A stretch of DNA of 37,369 nucleotides from Hyphomicrobiales bacterium (GTDB taxonomy: Bacteria; Pseudomonadota; Alphaproteobacteria; Rhizobiales; Xanthobacteraceae): contig JAGXAC010000012.1 in assembly GCA_019075925.1 (NCBI GenBank), forward strand, positions 1 to 37,369. Reading direction: 5' to 3'. The notes under the pieces are model-generated. The model searched no databases. It was given only the letters and a program-made list of their open reading frames with translations, and was not told the DNA's origin. Position numbers and translations under genes: made by a program. Positions 33,156 through 37,369 of this stretch are shown one piece after another (the first letter of the stretch is position 1; the number at the start of each line of letters is the position of its first letter).

Positions 33156-34304
33156 ATGGCTTTCGCTGAACCGTTGCCGGACTCGGCAAGTAACGCGACC
33201 GATCCCGAGACCGGCGGCACGCTCACTGTCGATCTCGACGCCATCGAAGCAAACTGGCGGACGCTGTCGCGCGAGCTTCTTACGGCGGAATGCGCGGCGG
33301 TGGTCAAGGCCAACGCCTACGGGCTTGGACTTGAACCGGTCACCACCAAGCTCGTCAAAGCAGGTTGTAAGACCTTCTTCGTGGCCGATGTGGCCGAGGC
33401 ACGCCGCGCCCGCGCTCGCGCCCGCGATGCCGACATCTATGTTTTTGGCGGATTTTCGCCACAAGCCGCCGGGGCGTTTCCCGAACTGAACATTCGGCCG
33501 GTCATCAACAGCACGACCGAACTGGCGGAATGGGATGCTTTCGTCGCCGCGCACAACTGGCGCGGTGGTGCGGCGATCCACGTCGATACCGGGATGAACA
33601 GACTAGGCATATCTCCCGAGGAGACCGCCGCCCTGGCGCTGCGCGTGCAGAGCATGAACCACGGCATCACGCTCTTGATGAGCCACCTCGCCTGCGCGGA
33701 TATCCCGGATCATCCTCTCAACGCGAACCAAATCCGGCTATTTCGTGAATTGCGCATGCTCTACCACGGCATACCGGCGTCGCTTACCAATTCCTCCGGC
33801 ATTTTCCTCGGCGACTCGACGCACCATGACATCGCACGGCCCGGCGCAGCACTTTACGGCATCAATCCAACCCCGCAGCGCGCCAATCCGATGCGCAATA
33901 CGGTCGAACTGACCGGACGCATCTTGCAGGTGCGCAAGGTCGCGCAAGGCGAAACAGTCGGCTACGGCGCCACCTGGACCGCGCCGCGCACGACGCGGAT
34001 CGCCGTGGCCTCGATCGGCTATGCCGACGGCCTGATGCGCTCGACGAGCGGCAGCACCCGCAAACCCGGCGGTACGGCTATCGTCGCGGCAAGCCGCTGT
34101 CCGATTGTCGGGCTGGTGTCGATGGACCTCGTTTGCATCGACACCACCAATCTTGCCGAGGGCTTGGTTCATCGCGGCGATGTCGCCAGATTTGTCGGCG
34201 ATGACATTCCGGTCGACGAGGTTGCCGCCTCTGCGGGCACCAATGCCTACGAGATACTGACCCGGCTCGGGCCGCGGTGCCATCTCGTCTATCGTGGCAG
34301 TTGA
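33156..34304 (+). CDS. alr: Alanine racemase
   Basis: Interconverts L- and D-alanine with pyridoxal phosphate, supplying D-Ala for peptidoglycan. The 382-residue fold type III enzyme has PLP lysine K51 in AVVKANAYGLG, HVDTGMNRLG, the ARPGAALYGINP segment, and the second catalytic base Y289 in SIGYADG. The ATG at 33156 has an AAGG site upstream. The frame extends further left inside dnaB without family similarity. Whether it is the biosynthetic or catabolic type cannot be told, but the setting suggests biosynthetic. radA begins at its end. Confidence 0.95.
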   Translation: MAFAEPLPDSASNATDPETGGTLTVDLDAIEANWRTLSRELLTAECAAVVKANAYGLGLEPVTTKLVKAGCKTFFVADVAEARRARARARDADIYVFGGFSPQAAGAFPELNIRPVINSTTELAEWDAFVAAHNWRGGAAIHVDTGMNRLGISPEETAALALRVQSMNHGITLLMSHLACADIPDHPLNANQIRLFRELRMLYHGIPASLTNSSGIFLGDSTHHDIARPGAALYGINPTPQRANPMRNTVELTGRILQVRKVAQGETVGYGATWTAPRTTRIAVASIGYADGLMRSTSGSTRKPGGTAIVAASRCPIVGLVSMDLVCIDTTNLAEGLVHRGDVARFVGDDIPVDEVAASAGTNAYEILTRLGPRCHLVYRGS

Positions 34305-34317
34305 ATCGCAGCATCAA

Positions 34318-35709
34318 ATGGTCGCGCGCGCCAAAAATTATGTTTGCCAAAGCTGCGGCGCCGCCGCGGCGCGGTGGTCCGGCCGCTGCGACGCTTGCGG
34401 AGCTTGGAACACCCTGGTCGAGGAAGGCGCGGCCGCCGCGCCGCGCTCCGCCCGCAAAGGACGTCTGTTCGTCATCGAGCCGCTGCAGGGCCAGACACTT
34501 GAAGCGCCGCGGCTTGCCGCCGGCATCGCCGAATTCGATCGCGTCACCGGTGGCGGATTGGTGCGCGGCTCAGTGCTGCTGCTCGGCGGCGATCCCGGCA
34601 TCGGCAAATCCACTCTGCTGCTCGACGTCGCCGCAGCGTATGCGCGCAACGGGTACCGCGCGGTCTACATTTCGGGCGAGGAAGCCGTGGCTCAGGTCCG
34701 CTTGCGCGCCGAGCGGCTCGGGCTTACGGATGCGGCCGTCGAACTCGCCGCCGAAACTTCCGTCGAGGACATCGTGGCAACGCTGTCGCAAGGACGGGTG
34801 CCGCAACTCCTCGTCATCGACTCGATCCAGACCATGTGGACGCAGACGGTCGATGCCGCCCCCGGCACCGTGACCCAGGTGCGCGGATCGGCCGGCGAAC
34901 TCATTCGCTTTGCCAAGCGTAGCGGTGCCGCCGTCATTCTGGTCGGCCATGTGACCAAGGATGGACAGATCGCCGGGCCGCGGGTGGTCGAGCACATGGT
35001 CGATGCTGTGCTGTCATTCGAGGGCGAGGGCTCGCAACAATTCCGTATCCTGCGCGCAATCAAGAACCGCTTTGGACCGACGGACGAAATCGGTGTCTTC
35101 GAGATGACCGGCACCGGTCTTCGCGAGGTCGCCAACCCCTCCGAACTCTTCCTGTCCGAGCGGGAACTCGGCAGCGCCGGCACCGCAGTCTTTGCCGGCA
35201 TCGAGGGAACGCGGCCGTTGCTCGTGGAGATCCAGGCACTGGTAGCCCCGACCACACTCGGCACGCCGCGCCGGGCGGTCGTCGGCTGGGATCCAAGCCG
35301 ATTGTCGATGGTGCTGGCAGTGCTCGAGGCGCATTGCGGCATCCGACTTTCAGGGCACGACGTTTATCTCAACGTCGCCGGCGGCTTGCGCATTTCCGAA
35401 CCGGCTGCCGATGTGGCGGCTGCCGCGGCATTGGTATCCTCGCTGGCGCATTCCCCATTGCCCGCGGACGCCGTTTATTTCGGCGAGGTGTCGCTCTCCG
35501 GCGCGGTGCGGCCGGTGGCGCAAACGCCGGCGCGACTCAAGGAAGCTCAGAAGCTCGGCTTTGCCCGTGCCATCGTGCCGGATGCGGCGCGCAGCGACGC
35601 CCCCGACGGCTTCAAGCTGTCCACGATCGCTACGCTGGCCGACCTCGCCGGCGATATCGCCCGCGACGGGACCCCGACCCCACGTCGCATTGGCCCGAAA
35701 GAGGCGTAA
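34318..35709 (+). CDS. radA: DNA repair protein RadA
   Basis: A DnaB-like helicase that assists homologous recombination and branch migration. The 463-residue protein has a four-cysteine zinc finger (C10, C13, C24, C27), a RecA-like domain with Walker A GGDPGIGKST (90-99), the Sms-specific KNRFG motif (249-253), and a Lon-type C-terminal domain with GTPRRAVVGWDPSRL and LNVAGGLRISEPAADVA. The start is either ATG 34318, which fits the family N terminus, or GTG 34294, which would overlap alr by 11 bases. I prefer the ATG with moderate certainty. A terminator-like hairpin follows. Confidence 0.94.
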   Translation: MVARAKNYVCQSCGAAAARWSGRCDACGAWNTLVEEGAAAAPRSARKGRLFVIEPLQGQTLEAPRLAAGIAEFDRVTGGGLVRGSVLLLGGDPGIGKSTLLLDVAAAYARNGYRAVYISGEEAVAQVRLRAERLGLTDAAVELAAETSVEDIVATLSQGRVPQLLVIDSIQTMWTQTVDAAPGTVTQVRGSAGELIRFAKRSGAAVILVGHVTKDGQIAGPRVVEHMVDAVLSFEGEGSQQFRILRAIKNRFGPTDEIGVFEMTGTGLREVANPSELFLSERELGSAGTAVFAGIEGTRPLLVEIQALVAPTTLGTPRRAVVGWDPSRLSMVLAVLEAHCGIRLSGHDVYLNVAGGLRISEPAADVAAAAALVSSLAHSPLPADAVYFGEVSLSGAVRPVAQTPARLKEAQKLGFARAIVPDAARSDAPDGFKLSTIATLADLAGDIARDGTPTPRRIGPKEA

Positions 35710-35757
35710 ACCACGCGGCTGTTGAGCGCACGAGAAGGCGGATGACGCCGCCGCCCG

Positions 35758-35790
35758 GCCCGGCTATACACGCGGCGGGCTTTTGTCTTT
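35758..35790 (+). terminator. Candidate terminator after radA
   Basis: GCCCG (35758-35762) and CGGGC (35776-35780) form a 5-base stem with a possible further C-G pair, followed directly by TTTTGTCTTT. The alternative pairing CGCCGC (35746-35751) with GCGGCG (35772-35777) is also possible. It fits a break between radA and cvpA-purF. The stem is imperfect. Confidence 0.4.
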
Positions 35791-35842
35791 GGAAACCCCG
35801 CCGCTCAATTCAAGGCCGTATCACCGAGCGAACCAGCAAACC

Positions 35843-36442
35843 ATGCCGATTACGCTGCTCGACGTCGGGCTCATTGTCGTGATGCTGATTTCCGGGCTGC
35901 TTGCGCTCGTGCGCGGCTTCATGCGTGAGGTGCTGTCGATTGTCGCCTGGGTGCTGGCTGCCGGCGCGACGCTTTACTCCTACGGCAAGCTGCTGCCGTT
36001 CGCCAAGCAGTACTTCAACAACGATATTGTCGCCGCGGTCGCGGTAATCGGCGGCGTGTTCCTGATTACATTGCTGGTGGTTTCGATCGTGACGGTCAGG
36101 ATTTCCGACATGGTTCTCGACAGCCGCGTGGGTGCGCTCGATCGCACGCTCGGCTTTTTGTTCGGGCTCGCGCGCGGGCTTGCCATCGTTGTGGTCGCCT
36201 TCATGTTTTTCACCTGGCTTGTTCCTGAGCGAAGCCAGCCGGAATGGGTCAAGGGGGCAAAGTCGCGCGTCATCCTCGCCGGAACCGGTCAATGGTTTAT
36301 ATCGATGTTGCCGGAAGACCCGGAGACCACCATCTTGAAGAAGTTGAAGCGGTCTCGGCCGGACGAGAACGAGGCGCCGGCGCCGGACAGTGCGCCCGAT
36401 CAGCATGGCGAACTGCCGGGGGTCAAAGGAACGGTGCATTGA
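35843..36442 (+). CDS. cvpA: CvpA family membrane protein
   Basis: A 199-residue protein with four membrane segments (about residues 4-22, 28-50, 63-85 and 103-125), the CvpA/colicin V production layout. The N terminus has the typical LLDVGLIVVMLISGLLALVRGFMREVLSIVAWV. The C-terminal 55 residues are charged and low-complexity (RPDENEAPAPDSAPD). The family is named for a colicin V export phenotype, and its exact function is unsettled. It precedes purF by one base, the classic cvpA-purF arrangement. The upstream frame to 35783 is rejected because the ATG at 35843 opens on the family start. Confidence 0.9.
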   Translation: MPITLLDVGLIVVMLISGLLALVRGFMREVLSIVAWVLAAGATLYSYGKLLPFAKQYFNNDIVAAVAVIGGVFLITLLVVSIVTVRISDMVLDSRVGALDRTLGFLFGLARGLAIVVVAFMFFTWLVPERSQPEWVKGAKSRVILAGTGQWFISMLPEDPETTILKKLKRSRPDENEAPAPDSAPDQHGELPGVKGTVH

Positions 36443-36443
36443 A

Positions 36444-37369
36444 ATGACCGCAGCCGAACCCGCCGCAGAGCATTGCAGGCTCGATCCGGACTTCGACCGG
36501 CTCCGCGAAGAATGTGGCGTGTTCGGCATTTTTGGCCACCCGGACGCGGCCGCCATAACGGCACTCGGATTGCATGCCTTGCAGCACCGCGGCCAGGAAG
36601 CCGCCGGCATCGTCTCGTTTGACGGCAAGCGCTTTCACTCCGAACGCCGCCTCGGCCTGGTCGGCGACACCTTTTCGGGCCGTGAAGTCATCGACCGCCT
36701 GCCCGGCAACGCGGCGGTCGGTCACGTCCGTTACTCGACCACCGGCGAGACCGTTCTGCGCAACGTCCAGCCGCTTTTCGCCGAGCTCAATGCCGGCGGT
36801 TTTGCGATCGGCCACAACGGCAACCTTACCAACGGCCTGACTTTACGCCGTCAGCTGGTGCGCGAAGGCGCCATGATGCAGTCGACCACCGACACCGAGG
36901 TGATTTTGCATCTGGTGGCGCGCTCGCACCGCAATCGCTTTGTCGACCGCTTCATCGAAGGCTTGCGCCTGCTCGAGGGGTCCTACGCCTTCGTCGGCCT
37001 TACCAACAAAAAACTGATCGGCGCGCGCGATCCGCTCGGCATCCGCCCGCTGGTGCTCGGCAAGCTCGACGGTTGCCCGATCCTCGCGTCCGAGACCTGC
37101 GCGCTCGACATCATCGGCGCACAATACGTGCGCGACGTTGAGAACGGCGAAGTTCTGGTTTTCGACGACGACGGCGCCCATTCCCAGAAGCCGTTCCCGG
37201 CCATGCCGCCGCGGCCGTGCATTTTTGAATACATCTACTTCTCGCGGCCGGATTCGATCATCGGCGGACGCAGCGTCTACGATGTGCGCAAGACGTGCGG
37301 CGCCGAGCTCGCACGCGAGGCGCCGGCGACGGCCGATGTCGTGATACCGGTGCCGGATTCCGGCGTACC
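36444..37369 (+). CDS. purF: Amidophosphoribosyltransferase PurF, partial (3' end outside window)
   Basis: Commits PRPP and glutamine to purine synthesis as phosphoribosylamine. The visible 308 residues run from the ATG at 36444 to the window edge. They contain a short leader, then the class II glutaminase domain with the nucleophile cysteine near residue 24 (REECGVFGIFG; a propeptide must be removed to expose it), HALQHRGQEAAGIVSFD, VGHVRYSTTG, NGNLTN, GSYAFVGLTNKKLIGARDPLGIRPLVLG and IFEYIYFSRPDSIIGGRSVYD. The PRPP-binding domain is only just entered (VVIPVPDSG). The start overlaps nothing and lies one base after cvpA. Confidence 0.96.
   Translation, partial: MTAAEPAAEHCRLDPDFDRLREECGVFGIFGHPDAAAITALGLHALQHRGQEAAGIVSFDGKRFHSERRLGLVGDTFSGREVIDRLPGNAAVGHVRYSTTGETVLRNVQPLFAELNAGGFAIGHNGNLTNGLTLRRQLVREGAMMQSTTDTEVILHLVARSHRNRFVDRFIEGLRLLEGSYAFVGLTNKKLIGARDPLGIRPLVLGKLDGCPILASETCALDIIGAQYVRDVENGEVLVFDDDGAHSQKPFPAMPPRPCIFEYIYFSRPDSIIGGRSVYDVRKTCGAELAREAPATADVVIPVPDSGV

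Noticed and set aside
1-37369. Defence island, prophage, insertion sequence, CRISPR array or biosynthetic cluster
   Set aside because: All long frames were identified as core genes or single unknowns, and no direct-repeat arrays, transposases, integrases or phage genes were seen.

Overview
The window is a gene-dense, GC-rich (about 60% by eye) piece of core bacterial chromosome. The gene content and order point to an alphaproteobacterium of the Rhizobiales (Hyphomicrobiales), close to the Bradyrhizobium/Xanthobacteraceae group. The evidence is MipZ-based division control, a DUF1489 protein, the lptF-lptG-lptD-surA-pdxA-rsmA string, the fabD-fabG-acpP-fabF-mltG-yicC-gmk string, and rpsF-rpsR-rplI leading towards dnaB-alr-radA-cvpA-purF. 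I see no rRNA, tRNA, CRISPR array, insertion sequence or prophage gene. Essentially every large open frame is a housekeeping gene.

Layout. Bases 1-425 hold the 3' end of a SPOR-domain (peptidoglycan-binding) protein. Bases 463-2951 (minus) are a tight operon of mipZ, a VWA-domain protein and a membrane-anchored J-protein. panC diverges from it (3092-3967). A Rhizobiales-type palindromic repeat separates panC from a minus-strand block (4157-9725): an intradiol dioxygenase, a DUF1489 protein, a biotin-dependent carboxylase alpha subunit, two proteins of unknown function and the DNA polymerase III chi subunit. pepA (9794-11287, minus) diverges from the outer-membrane biogenesis string lptF-lptG-lptD-surA-like (11562-17344, plus), which runs on into pdxA, rsmA and an alcohol dehydrogenase. 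From 20337 to 27157 (minus) lies a cell-envelope and lipid cluster that starts with fabD, fabG, acpP and fabF and continues with mltG, yicC and gmk. From 27284 (plus) come a small uncharacterised protein and then rpsF-rpsR-rplI. A haem-binding-motif protein (minus) and cfa (plus) sit between rplI and dnaB. The window ends with dnaB, alr, radA, cvpA and a purF cut off by the window edge.

How the genes work together. The main theme is envelope growth: fatty-acid synthesis (FabD/G/F, ACP), lipid modification (Cfa), LPS export (LptF/G/D with a SurA-like chaperone), peptidoglycan processing (SPOR protein, MltG, alanine racemase) and placement of the division plane (MipZ). The other group is replication and translation (HolC, DnaB, RadA, RsmA, S6/S18/L9).

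I did not find a clear new defence, mobile or biosynthetic system. The most interesting signals are small. They are a palindrome inside a candidate fabD promoter plus a hairpin over its ribosome-binding site, a four-copy heptamer cluster between pepA and lptF, a cell-cycle-like arrangement upstream of mipZ, a Pam18-like J-protein in the mipZ operon, a haem-motif protein with no methionine ligand, and an unannotated-looking 83-residue gene before rpsF. All start sites were chosen by eye from start codon, Shine-Dalgarno match and family length.
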